Shown here: piece by piece, positions 1 through 7,029 of the stretch | How positions within the stretch are numbered: position 1 is the first letter of the stretch | Layout: every line of letters starts with the position of its first letter | DNA from: Burkholderiaceae bacterium | GTDB lineage: Bacteria; Pseudomonadota; Gammaproteobacteria; Burkholderiales; Burkholderiaceae_C | Assembly (NCBI GenBank): GCA_017853735.1 | Contig: JAFMJA010000043.1 | Location: forward strand, 1 to 14,052 | Length of the DNA stretch: 14,052 nt | Direction: 5' to 3' | Program-made: the position numbers and the translations under genes | The notes under the pieces: generated by a model | Databases searched by the model: none | The model's input: the letters and a program-made list of their open reading frames with translations, nothing else | Told to the model about the DNA's origin: nothing

Positions 1-268
1 CGATGCCGAGCGGGGCGCAGTGGTCAAGGCCTATGTGGTGCTGACCCAGGCGGCGCAGGATGAGCGCGGTGAGGAGCCGATTTCGCGTGAGCAGTGGGAA
101 ACCCGGCTCATGATCGACCTGCAGCGCCATGTCAAGGGCAAGCTTGCCCCCTATGAGTACCCCAAGGAAATCGAATTCGTCGACGCCCTGCCCATGACCA
201 CCACTGGCAAGGTGCAGCGACGGGTGCTGCGCGAGCGTGAACTTGAGCGTGCCCAGCGAGAAGCTTGA
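1..268 (+). CDS. Acyl-CoA synthetase (AMP-forming), C-terminal fragment
   Basis: This is the 3' end of a gene that begins left of the window; the frame is open from base 2 to the TGA at 266-268. About 88 residues are visible, corresponding to the small C-terminal domain of the ANL adenylating superfamily (AMP-binding enzyme C-terminal domain). The segment KGKLAPYEYPKEIEFVDALP followed by TTTGKVQRRVLRE is the typical end of medium-chain or acetyl-CoA-synthetase-like ligases; the Lys in TTGKVQR is the expected A10 lysine needed for adenylate formation. Family knowledge: these enzymes activate a carboxylic acid with ATP and CoA. The substrate cannot be judged because the acid-binding N-terminal domain is outside the window. 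It lies 60 bases upstream of the aldo/keto reductase in the same direction, so the two may be cotranscribed. Its sequence differs from the complete ligase at 7030-8526, so it is not a repeat copy of it. Confidence 0.85.
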   Translation, partial: DAERGAVVKAYVVLTQAAQDERGEEPISREQWETRLMIDLQRHVKGKLAPYEYPKEIEFVDALPMTTTGKVQRRVLRERELERAQREA

Positions 269-328
269 CCTGCAGTCTTGCTCTAAACTTGCGCATCTTG
301 TTTTTTTGCACCCTCAGAGGCTTTTTTC

Positions 329-1396
329 ATGGATACGGTACAACTTGGCCACAGCGACCTGCAAGTCACGCCCATTTGCCTGGGCACCATGACCTTTGGC
401 GAACAGGTGAGCGAGGCAGATTCCCATGCCATTCTTGATCGCTCTCTGGAACTGGGCATCAATTTCATCGACACCTCCGAGGTTTATTCGGTGCCCACCA
501 AGGCTGAAACTTTCAATATCACCGAGAAGATCATTGGCAGCTGGTTCGCCAAACGACCCGCTGCACGCCAGCAGCTGCTGGTGGCCACCAAAGTGGCTGG
601 TCCCGCACGGGGCATGCCCTGGATTCGCAATGCCAGCCCGGATCTAACGCCAGAAGATATTGAGGCGGCCTGCAATGGCAGTCTGAAACGCATGGGCATC
701 GAGGTGATTGATCTCTACCAGATCCACTGGCCGGTGCGGCATGTCCCTGCCTTTGGGGCGCTTTATTACGATCCCGGCAAGGACAACCCCGAACTCACAT
801 CGATCCATGCCCAGCTCGAGGCCATGCAAAAGCTTGTCAAGGCCGGCAAAGTGCGCGCCATCGGGCTGTCCAACGAAACACCTTATGGCGTTCATGAGTT
901 TGTCCGACTGGCTGAACAGTACGGCCTGCCCCGGGTGGCCTCGGTTCAGAACGGTTACTGCCTGACCAACCGCTCGGTGGAAAACGGTCTGGATGAAACC
1001 CTGCATCGGCTGGAGGTTTCCTTGCTGGCTTACTCGCCACTGAGCTTTGGTCTGTTGACTGGCAAATACGACCATGGCGGCACCACTGGCCCTGCCGCGC
1101 CCATGGAGGGGCGCATTGCGAAGTATGAGTCGGTGCGCCGCCAGCGCTGGGGGCGCCCGGAGGCGCTGGTGGCAGCGCGGCGTTACAACGCGCTGGCACG
1201 CCAGCATGGGCTGACGCCCACCCAGATGGCGCTGGCCTTCTGCTACACCAAATGGTTGGTGGCCAGCACCATCATTGGAGTGACCAGCGTGGCGCAGCTG
1301 GACGAGGATGTCAGGGTCTGGGGTACCACCCTGTCGCCTGAGTTGCTGCAAGCGATCGACCAGATCCGTTGGGAAGAGCGCGATCCATCCCAGTAG
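329..1396 (+). CDS. tas: Tas-like NADP(H)-dependent aldo/keto reductase
   Basis: This is a 355-residue cytoplasmic (alpha/beta)8-barrel oxidoreductase that would reduce aldehydes or ketones with NADPH. The N-terminus (LGHSDLQVTPICLGTMTFG) is the characteristic aldo/keto reductase opening, and the inserted stretch after SEVYSVPTKAETFN matches the Tas subgroup. The catalytic tetrad is visible as Asp48 and Tyr53 (FIDTSEVY), Lys88 (LLVATKVAG) and His133 (LYQIHWP). The C-terminal part (ASTIIGVTSVAQLDEDV) is the usual NADPH-phosphate-binding region. The length is close to the 346 residues of E. coli Tas. The ATG at 329 is chosen because AGAGG (316-320) lies 8 bases upstream and the protein begins directly with the family N-terminus. 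Its stop is 19 bases from the convergent stop of the TRAP large permease. The physiological substrate is unknown, and a role in the neighbouring catabolic locus is only possible. Confidence 0.85.
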   Translation: MDTVQLGHSDLQVTPICLGTMTFGEQVSEADSHAILDRSLELGINFIDTSEVYSVPTKAETFNITEKIIGSWFAKRPAARQQLLVATKVAGPARGMPWIRNASPDLTPEDIEAACNGSLKRMGIEVIDLYQIHWPVRHVPAFGALYYDPGKDNPELTSIHAQLEAMQKLVKAGKVRAIGLSNETPYGVHEFVRLAEQYGLPRVASVQNGYCLTNRSVENGLDETLHRLEVSLLAYSPLSFGLLTGKYDHGGTTGPAAPMEGRIAKYESVRRQRWGRPEALVAARRYNALARQHGLTPTQMALAFCYTKWLVASTIIGVTSVAQLDEDVRVWGTTLSPELLQAIDQIRWEERDPSQ

Positions 1397-1415
1397 GTCT
1401 TTGCCAGATCTGCGC

Positions 1416-2726
1416 TCAATTGACGCTGGGCAGCCAGGTGACCAGTTGAGGAAAGATGATCAGCAGGCCTACCGCCACCACCTGCAGGATCATGAACTGC
1501 ACCATGCCTGCGTAGATATCCTTGAGTTCCCACTGGGGCACCACCCCCTTAAGAAAATAGGCCGAAAGTGCCACCGGTGGTGAGAGCCAGGCGGTTTGCA
1601 GCGTGACCGCCACCAGGGTGCAGAACCAGATCAAATCGATGCCGGCCGCCTGCACGATCGGCAACACAATCGGCACCACAATCAGCACGATGGGTACCCA
1701 TTCCAGGGGCCAGCCCAGTACAAAGATCAGACCCAGAATGATGATCAGCATCAGGGTGGGTGGCAGCGATAGACCCAGCAGCAGATTGGCCAGGAATTCG
1801 GCGCTGCCCAGACGGGAAAACACCGAGCCAAAAAGGTTGGAGGCGGTGACCAGCATCAGGATCATGCTCGACACCTCCAGGGTCTGGTAGGCTGACTTTT
1901 TGATCTTGGCCAGCGACAGCCCGCCAGAAGCGGTGGTCAGCAGAAACACTGCGGCACATCCCACTGCGCCCGCATCGGTGGGTGTGGCAATGCCCAACAG
2001 AATCACACCCAGGGTGGACAGGATGACCACAATCACCGGCAACACACCAATGGCCAGATCCTTCACCACCGGCCCCAGGGACTTGGGACGCATCTCCGGT
2101 GGCAAGGCCGGGCCTAGGGCGGGGTTGATCCAGCAACGCACCAGGCACCACACGGTGAAGATGGTGGACAGCAACAGGCCGGGAATGACCGCTGCGGCAA
2201 ACAGATCGGTGGCAGGCACACCCACCACCGGGCCCATCACAATCAACATGACCGAGGGTGGGATCAGGATGCCCAGGGTGCCTCCGGCGGCAATGGCGCC
2301 TGCGCTCATCTTGACGTCGTAGCCGCTCTTGATCATCGAAGGCGCAGCCATCACGCCCAGCAGGGTGACCGAGGAGCCCACAATGCCAGTCGCGGCGGCA
2401 AAAATGGTGGCAGTGATCAGCACCGCCAGGTAGAGCGAGCCGCGCAGCCCGGACAGCAACTGCTGGATGCCGGTGAAGAGGCGCTCCATGATGCCCGACT
2501 GCTCCAGCAAAAATCCCATGAACAGAAAGAAGGGAATGCTGGCCAGAACGGTGTCCTTCATGACCGAGAAGGTTTGCAGCACGGCCAGGTCAAAGACCAC
2601 TGGGCCCAGCGCAATGAAGCCGGTGCCCAGGGCCATCGCGCCCAGGGTAAAGGCAATCGGAAAGCCGATAAAGATGGCCACAAACAACAGGGCCAGGGCC
2701 AGCAGGCCGAGGATTTCTTGGCTCAT
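1416..2726 (-). CDS. dctM: TRAP transporter large permease (DctM family)
   Basis: This 436-residue inner-membrane protein is the ion-coupled channel subunit of a TRAP transporter, which imports organic anions delivered by a periplasmic binding protein using a cation gradient. About a dozen hydrophobic segments run over almost the whole length. Family signatures are present: GGTLGILIPPSVMLIVMG near residues 148-165, GIATPTDAGAVG at 245-256, and QTAWLSPPVA at 377-386 in place of the commoner LTPPVG-type motif. Its ATG overlaps the stop of the small permease gene by four bases (ATGA, 2723-2726), which implies translational coupling; an AAGG lies just upstream. It is the last gene of the dctP-dctQ-dctM order and ends convergently with the aldo/keto reductase. 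Family and role are secure; the substrate is not. Confidence 0.95.
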   Translation of the reverse strand: MSQEILGLLALALLFVAIFIGFPIAFTLGAMALGTGFIALGPVVFDLAVLQTFSVMKDTVLASIPFFLFMGFLLEQSGIMERLFTGIQQLLSGLRGSLYLAVLITATIFAAATGIVGSSVTLLGVMAAPSMIKSGYDVKMSAGAIAAGGTLGILIPPSVMLIVMGPVVGVPATDLFAAAVIPGLLLSTIFTVWCLVRCWINPALGPALPPEMRPKSLGPVVKDLAIGVLPVIVVILSTLGVILLGIATPTDAGAVGCAAVFLLTTASGGLSLAKIKKSAYQTLEVSSMILMLVTASNLFGSVFSRLGSAEFLANLLLGLSLPPTLMLIIILGLIFVLGWPLEWVPIVLIVVPIVLPIVQAAGIDLIWFCTLVAVTLQTAWLSPPVALSAYFLKGVVPQWELKDIYAGMVQFMILQVVAVGLLIIFPQLVTWLPSVN

Positions 2727-3289
2727 GTCATGACCTTGTCTTCTTGAAGTGGCACTGAAGTGTCAGCCCACTCACCGGTCAGTGCCGCATGAAGGCTTTT
2801 GCACATCTCGGAAATTCCCTGGATCGCCAGCAGCAGACCGGTCAGGGGCATGACCGCCTTGAACGGCCAGGCCAGAGGCATCCAGGGGCTGCTGACAAAG
2901 CGCTCGCCTGTGCTGAAGGACTTGTAGAAATAACCCCAGCCAGTCCAGAGAAATACCAGGACCAGGGGAAGAAACATCACCAGATAGCAGCCCACATCTA
3001 CCCAGCCCTGTTGCCGGGGTGTCCAGTTGGCATACAGCGAATCCGTTCGGATATGGCCTTTGCGCTGCAGGGTATAGGCTGCACCCAACATGAAAAAGCT
3101 GCCGTACAGCATGAAAGTCATGTCGTAGGCCCACAGGGTTGGCGCATTGAAGACATAGCGCGCAACCACCTCGTAAGTCAGGCCCAAGACCATGGGAACG
3201 ATCAGCCAGGCCGCGATGCGCCCCGACCAGATGGCGATGGGGTCGAGCCAGCCCGCAACCCGGAGCAATAAGTACTTTTCTTGGTTCAT
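2723..3289 (-). CDS. dctQ: TRAP transporter small permease (DctQ family)
   Basis: This 188-residue protein is the small membrane subunit that pairs with DctM in a TRAP transporter. It has four predicted membrane segments (roughly residues 25-45, 57-75, 98-118 and 140-160). Conserved DctQ features are EVVARYVFNAPTLWAYDMT at 40-58, GAAYTLQRKGHIRTD at 69-83, and SSPWMPLAWPFKAVMPL at 133-149. The start at 3289 (MNQEKYLLL) is preferred because it gives a standard DctQ N-terminus. An in-frame ATG at 3349, directly abutting the stop of the binding protein gene, would add 20 Pro/Arg/His-rich residues and place an mRNA hairpin inside the coding region. A partial AAGGA sequence lies just before 3289, at unusually short spacing, so the choice is likely but not certain. 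The gene overlaps dctM by four bases. Confidence 0.9.
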   Translation of the reverse strand: MNQEKYLLLRVAGWLDPIAIWSGRIAAWLIVPMVLGLTYEVVARYVFNAPTLWAYDMTFMLYGSFFMLGAAYTLQRKGHIRTDSLYANWTPRQQGWVDVGCYLVMFLPLVLVFLWTGWGYFYKSFSTGERFVSSPWMPLAWPFKAVMPLTGLLLAIQGISEMCKSLHAALTGEWADTSVPLQEDKVMT

Positions 3290-3309
3290 GTCCTTGCGCG
3301 CTGGCCCAG

Positions 3310-3335
3310 CCGTGCCGTGTGGATGCACGGCACGG
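3310..3335 (-). promoter_or_regulatory. Intercistronic stem-loop between TRAP binding protein and small permease
   Basis: The arms CGTGCCGTG (3311-3319) and CACGGCACG (3326-3334) are perfect inverted repeats with a 6-base loop. A further pair, 3310 with 3335, gives a 10-bp GC-rich stem. In the minus-strand transcript it lies 14 bases below the dctP stop and 20 bases above the dctQ start. No run of U follows, so it is not a normal intrinsic terminator. Inference: it protects the upstream dctP message from 3' decay or lowers permease translation, so that binding protein outnumbers permease. This is a familiar arrangement in transport operons whose first gene encodes a binding protein. Confidence 0.65.
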
Positions 3336-3349
3336 GCAGGCAGCACCAT

Positions 3350-4456
3350 TTACTTGTTAGGAGAATCTACACCCAGGTTGTAGTACAGGCCGTTGATCTT
3401 GGTCCAGTACGGCACCACCAGCTTGCCGAATTCGCGTTGCGAGGTGAGCACTTCCTTGAACAAGGGGTTGCGGTTGGCTTCACGGTCATAGACCACATTG
3501 GTGGCTTTCATGAAGGCCGCAAAAAACTCCTTGGGTGTGTCATGCACCGTGACCTTGTGATCTTTCTGCAACTTTTCCAGGGCTAATGCATTGCGTTGCA
3601 CATTGAAGGTGTAGGTTTCGGCAATGGTGGCCATCACTGCGCCCTCGACCACTGCCTTGAGGTCGGCCGGCAGCCTGTTCCAGGTATTGCGGTTCAGCAG
3701 CAACTCGCCCACATCGGTGGACTGGTGAAGACCTTGCAGGTAGTAGTGCTTGAACACATTGTGAAAGCCCAGGATCATGTCGTCGGCCGGGCCAATCCAC
3801 TCGGCTGCGTCGATCACACCTCGCTGGGCTGCGGGCACGATTTCACCGCCGGGCATGGCCACTGCGTTGATGCCCATTTCCTTGAAGATCTCGCCGGTCA
3901 GTCCGGGTGGCGAGCGGTACTTCAGCTTTTTCATGTCGGCAATCGAGTTGATCGGGGCCTTGAACCAGCCAAAGGGGTCTGGTCCCATAGGTTGCATCAT
4001 GAAGGGTTTGATATTGAGCTTCATCCCCTCGGTGAATAGCTTTTCGTACAGCGCATTGCCGCCGCCATGCATCAGCCAGGCCATGTGCGAGAGCTGGTCC
4101 ATTCCCGTACCAGCGCCAGCGGCCGGGTTGGAAAACAGGGCAGCAGCACTGTTCTTGCCCGACCAGTAGTGGGTCCAGGCAAAGCCGCCATCGACCACGC
4201 CCTTGTCCACCGCATCGAGAATCTCGAACGCGTTGACTACAGCGCCATCAGGAAGAATTTCCATCTTGATGCGGCCGTTGGACATCTTGTCAACCCGATC
4301 GCCAAAGCGCTTCATCAGATCGAAGTAGATGCTGGCGGTGGGAACCGCCGTCTGGATCTTCATCCGCGTTACCTGCTGGGCTTGCCCCAGCGTTGCAAAT
4401 CCAGTCAATGCCAGAGCACTGACTGCGACCATCAGTCGCCTGCTTAGTTTCAACAT
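3350..4456 (-). CDS. dctP: TRAP transporter periplasmic substrate-binding protein (DctP family)
   Basis: This 368-residue secreted protein captures an organic acid in the periplasm for the DctQM permease. A Sec signal peptide is clear: LSRRLM positive start, a hydrophobic core, and probable cleavage after Ala26 (LGQA|QQ). DctP-family features include DAVDKGVVDGGFAWTHYW near 81-98, the conserved ligand-carboxylate arginine in KYRSPPGL (Arg181), and DAAEWIGPADDMILGF at 216-231, which is close to the Glu-Trp-Gly-Pro motif of TakP-type proteins. The Gln that I recall before GGWF in TakP-type pyruvate/oxoacid binders is replaced here by Asp160 in GPDPFGWF, so the ligand probably differs. The ATG at 4456 has an excellent AAGGAG ribosome site 6 bases upstream. 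It is the first gene of the TRAP unit, downstream of the GMC dehydrogenase and a terminator-like hairpin. Confidence 0.93.
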   Translation of the reverse strand: MLKLSRRLMVAVSALALTGFATLGQAQQVTRMKIQTAVPTASIYFDLMKRFGDRVDKMSNGRIKMEILPDGAVVNAFEILDAVDKGVVDGGFAWTHYWSGKNSAAALFSNPAAGAGTGMDQLSHMAWLMHGGGNALYEKLFTEGMKLNIKPFMMQPMGPDPFGWFKAPINSIADMKKLKYRSPPGLTGEIFKEMGINAVAMPGGEIVPAAQRGVIDAAEWIGPADDMILGFHNVFKHYYLQGLHQSTDVGELLLNRNTWNRLPADLKAVVEGAVMATIAETYTFNVQRNALALEKLQKDHKVTVHDTPKEFFAAFMKATNVVYDREANRNPLFKEVLTSQREFGKLVVPYWTKINGLYYNLGVDSPNK

Positions 4457-4482
4457 CGCTATCTCCTTGCTTGGTGCTATTG

Positions 4483-4504
4483 AAAAAAAAGGGCTTTCAG
4501 ACCC
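4483..4504 (-). terminator. Weak intrinsic terminator or attenuator after the GMC gene
   Basis: On the minus strand the sequence GGGTCT-GAA-AGCCC followed by eight T (4490-4483) can form a 5-bp stem with one bulged base, a 3-base loop and a U8 tract. It lies 24 bases below the GMC stop codon. I could not see a convincing promoter between it and the dctP ATG at 4456; the space left after the U tract is only 26 bases. The stem is short and bulged, so it may terminate only part of the transcripts and let the rest read through into the TRAP genes. Confidence 0.5.
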
Positions 4505-4527
4505 CGCCTACCACTCTTCAAAATCAT

Positions 4528-6138
4528 CTAGTGGATTCCCGCATCCTGGCGAATCATGTCCACTGCCTTCTCCGCCATCATGATCGCTGGCGCATTGGTA
4601 TTGCCCGACACCAGTGTCGGCATGGCCGAGCAGTCGACAACGCGCAGGCCTTGCACTCCATGCACCCGCAGCCGGGTGTCCACCACTGCCAGCGGATCAT
4701 GCCCCATTTTGCAAGTGCCGCTGGGATGGAAGATGGTCGCCCCATTGTTGCGACAGAAGGCCAGCAAGGCCTCGTCGCTGCTGTCCTGCGGACCGGGCTT
4801 GACCTCACGCTTCACATAGGCCTGCATGGCCGGAGCCTGCGCAATGGCACGGGCAGCTTTGACCGCAGCCACAGCGGTGCGCTGGTCGAGCTCGGTGCTC
4901 AGGTAGTTGGCCAGCATCTCAGGTGGCTCCAGGGGATCGGTTGACCGGATACGGATATGGCCGCGCGATTCGGGTCGCAGCTGGCAGACCGAGAGGGTGA
5001 AACCCGAGTAGGGGTGGACTTTGCCACCTGCCATGTCGGCCGACAGGGTGGCCACATGAAATTGAATGTCAGGACGGTCCGATTCTGGCAGGGCACGCAT
5101 GAAGCAGCCGCCCTGATTGATGCCCACAGCCAGCGGGCCGGAGCGCAGCAGCAGCCATTGCAGGCCGATCTTTACCCGGCCCAGCCAGGAGTTGAGCTGG
5201 TCGTTGGTGGTAACCGGTCGTGCGCATTCGTAGGAAAGACGCATCTGCAGATGGTCCTGCAGGTTTTCGCCCACGCCTGGCAGGTGGTGGGCCACCTCGA
5301 TCCCATGCCCCTGCAACAGCTCGGCCGGTCCGATGCCTGAGAGCTGCAGCAGCTGAGGCGACTGGATGGCGCCGGCAGACAGCAGCACTTCACCGCGGCA
5401 GCGGGCATGCTGCATCACGCCACCTTGCAGGTAGCGCACGCCCACTGCGCGTCGGCCTTGCAGGATCAATTGGCTGGCATGCGCCTGGGTCTCGATGCGC
5501 AGGTTGGATCGGCTGCGCGCAGGCTTGAGGTACGCGGTAGCTGCGCTGCAACGCAGCCCCTTGTGGGTGTTGAGCTGAAAGTAACCGGCGCCTTCCTGCT
5601 GGGCACCGTTGAAATCGTCGGTGCGCGCAATGCCACATTCCTGCGCGCCTGCAATGAAAGCCTCGATCAGCTCGTGTCGCGCGCCGATGTCGGCCACGCG
5701 CAGCGGCCCACTATCGCCGTGAAACGCATCGCCACCGCGCTGATTGCCTTCGGAGCGGATGAAGTAGGGCAGCACTTCATCAAAGCTCCAGCCGGCATTG
5801 CCCAGGCTGGCCCAATGGTCATAGTCTTCGCGCTGACCCCGGATGTAGATCAGGCCGTTGATGGCACTGCATCCGCCCAGCGTCTTGCCACGGGGCCAGT
5901 AGATCCGGCGTCCATTCATGTGCGGGTCGGGATCGGTATGAAAGCGCCAGTTGTAGGTCTCACTCCACATGGTCTTGCCATAGCCAATCGGCAGATGGAT
6001 CCAGGGCGAGCGGTCTGGGGGTCCGGCTTCCAGCAGCAAGACCCGGGTGGAGGGGTTTTCACTCAGGCGAGCGGCCAGCACGCAGCCCGACGAGCCCGCG
6101 CCGACCACGATGTAATCGAATTCCTGATCCTGAGACAT
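4528..6138 (-). CDS. GMC-family flavoprotein alcohol dehydrogenase (choline-dehydrogenase-like)
   Basis: This 536-residue FAD enzyme of the glucose-methanol-choline family would oxidise a primary alcohol to an aldehyde, passing electrons to the respiratory chain. The FAD-binding Rossmann motif VVGAGSSGCVLAARL is at 11-25, the first GMC signature GKTLGGCSAINGLIYIRG at 84-101, and the second, GAIQSPQLLQLSGIGP, at 256-271. The catalytic pair is His471 (HPSGTC) and Asn515 (GNTNAP), 44 residues apart as in choline oxidase. There is no signal peptide. The frame continues 37 codons upstream to 6249, but that extension is low-complexity, crosses the promoter and operator region, and lacks homology-like features, so 6138 (MSQDQEFDYIVVGAG) is chosen even though no good ribosome site precedes it. 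It is divergent from an IclR regulator gene and upstream of a TRAP transporter. The isethionate dehydrogenase IseJ belongs to this broad family, but so do choline, polyethylene-glycol and aliphatic alcohol dehydrogenases. Confidence 0.92.
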   Translation of the reverse strand: MSQDQEFDYIVVGAGSSGCVLAARLSENPSTRVLLLEAGPPDRSPWIHLPIGYGKTMWSETYNWRFHTDPDPHMNGRRIYWPRGKTLGGCSAINGLIYIRGQREDYDHWASLGNAGWSFDEVLPYFIRSEGNQRGGDAFHGDSGPLRVADIGARHELIEAFIAGAQECGIARTDDFNGAQQEGAGYFQLNTHKGLRCSAATAYLKPARSRSNLRIETQAHASQLILQGRRAVGVRYLQGGVMQHARCRGEVLLSAGAIQSPQLLQLSGIGPAELLQGHGIEVAHHLPGVGENLQDHLQMRLSYECARPVTTNDQLNSWLGRVKIGLQWLLLRSGPLAVGINQGGCFMRALPESDRPDIQFHVATLSADMAGGKVHPYSGFTLSVCQLRPESRGHIRIRSTDPLEPPEMLANYLSTELDQRTAVAAVKAARAIAQAPAMQAYVKREVKPGPQDSSDEALLAFCRNNGATIFHPSGTCKMGHDPLAVVDTRLRVHGVQGLRVVDCSAMPTLVSGNTNAPAIMMAEKAVDMIRQDAGIH

Positions 6139-6193
6139 GGCCAAAGTGTGGGGCAAAGGGTTGAGTGATCGATGCAAAAATCGCGTTGCGTGA

Positions 6194-6222
6194 AGTTTAG
6201 GCTTAGAATTTTCGGAACGCAA
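6194..6222 (-). promoter_or_regulatory. Candidate sigma-70 promoter of the GMC dehydrogenase gene
   Basis: Reading the minus strand, TTGCGT (6222-6217) and TAAACT (6199-6194) are separated by 17 bases, a reasonable -35/-10 pair about 55 bases above the GMC start at 6138. The -35 box lies inside the GGAAC-N5-GTTCC palindrome, which fits control by the divergent IclR regulator. For the opposite strand a TAGAAT (6204-6209) could be the -10 of the regulator gene, but I see no good -35 for it. Confidence 0.45.
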
Positions 6223-6228
6223 TGTTCC
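6214..6228. promoter_or_regulatory. GGAAC-N5-GTTCC palindrome, candidate IclR-type operator
   Basis: GGAAC (6214-6218) and GTTCC (6224-6228) form a perfect inverted repeat with spacer GCAAT, in the 109-base divergent region between the GMC gene and the IclR gene. It covers the -35 box of the candidate GMC promoter and would sit near the transcription start of the regulator gene. Operators of IclR-family proteins commonly contain GGAA/TTCC arms. Binding by the adjacent regulator is inferred from position and symmetry. Confidence 0.5.
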
Positions 6229-6247
6229 ATTATTGGTGATTACCCTC

Positions 6248-7024
6248 ATGCCCCGTACCAGCCGATTAGCAGCCCCGGCCGCCTCCGGTTCCTCTTCCGA
6301 GCGGAGTTTGCGCCTGTTGGCGCGGCTAGCTGAGGAGGGGCGGGCGCTGTCCCTGGCAGAACTGGCCAGCTACCTGGCGCTGCCCAAGGCGACGGCCCAT
6401 CGGCTCTGCGCACAGCTATTGGAAACAGGGTTTATCGTGCGGGGTGTGGGCGAGCGCGAATTCGCGGTGGGCCCGGCACTACGCAAACTGGCGTTGGATA
6501 CGCTCAACCATGACAGTGTGCGGGGTTTACGCCACGAGCTGCTGGCCGATCTGGTGGCTCAGGTTGGCGAGACCTGCAACCTGACCACGCTCGATGGCGC
6601 TGCCGTGCTCTATCTTGACCGGGTGGAGGCACCCTGGCCCTGGCGCCTGACGCTGGCCGTGGGCGAACATGTGCCGCTGCACTGCACCGCCAGCGGCAAG
6701 CTCTTTCTGGCCCTGATGCCCCCCGCGCAACGCGAGGCGCTGTTGGCGCAACTGAAGTTGCCGCGCATGACCGACAGCACCATCACCTCGGCGCGGGCAT
6801 TGCGCGAGGAATGCCTGAAAATCGCCAGCGCTGGTTATGCGCTGGACCGCGAAGAATTCATCACGGGCCTGGTTGCGATTGCGGTACCTGTGCTGGACCA
6901 ACAAGACCAGGTGCGTGCGGCGCTGGCCATCCACGCCCCGCGATCACGCCTGTCGCTCGAACAGGCGCAGTCGCGCTTGCCGGCCTTGCGCGCCGCTGCC
7001 AAACGCATGAGGAAACTGTTGTAA
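6248..7024 (+). CDS. IclR-family transcriptional regulator, divergent from the GMC gene
   Basis: This 258-residue protein has the standard IclR layout. A winged helix-turn-helix spans about 18-75 (SERSLRLLARLAEEG, then LSLAELASYLALPKATAHRL), and an effector-binding domain runs from about 95 to the end. Family motifs in the latter are GETCNLTTLDGAAVLYLDRVE at 107-127, PLHCTASGKLFLAL at 143-156, and YALDREEFITGLVAIAVPV. Such proteins bind small acids or aromatics and act as repressors or activators of adjacent catabolic genes. The ATG at 6248 is preferred to a TTG five codons upstream because it is a normal start. The divergent position relative to the GMC/TRAP genes, with a shared palindrome, suggests those genes are its target. 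Its TAA is only 5 bases from the convergent stop of the ligase gene, with no room for a separate terminator. The inducer is unknown. Confidence 0.92.
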   Translation: MPRTSRLAAPAASGSSSERSLRLLARLAEEGRALSLAELASYLALPKATAHRLCAQLLETGFIVRGVGEREFAVGPALRKLALDTLNHDSVRGLRHELLADLVAQVGETCNLTTLDGAAVLYLDRVEAPWPWRLTLAVGEHVPLHCTASGKLFLALMPPAQREALLAQLKLPRMTDSTITSARALREECLKIASAGYALDREEFITGLVAIAVPVLDQQDQVRAALAIHAPRSRLSLEQAQSRLPALRAAAKRMRKLL

Positions 7025-7029
7025 GGCGG

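Noticed and set aside
1..268. The left-edge ligase fragment as a duplicate of the ligase at 7030-8526
   Set aside because: The C-terminal domains share only family motifs; residues around them differ widely (PMTTTGKVQRR versus PRGPSGKVQRL), so this is not a recent duplication.
269..328. Separate promoter or terminator in the T-rich gap before the aldo/keto reductase
   Set aside because: There is a T run at 301-307 but no preceding stem, and no -35/-10 pair with proper spacing; only the AGAGG ribosome site is convincing.
644..1351. Open frame of 235 codons on the minus strand opposite the aldo/keto reductase
   Set aside because: It lies fully antisense to a gene with a complete catalytic tetrad, has no recognisable domain, and is expected from GC-rich codon use.
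1413..1427. Imperfect palindrome GCGCTCAATTGACGC at the dctM stop, as a terminator between convergent genes
   Set aside because: The stem is only about 5 bp with a bulge, there is no T tract on either strand, and it lies partly in the coding sequence.
6139..6249. N-terminal extension of the GMC dehydrogenase to 6249
   Set aside because: The 37 extra residues precede the conserved FAD-binding start, show no signal peptide, and would cover the promoter and palindrome of the divergent region.
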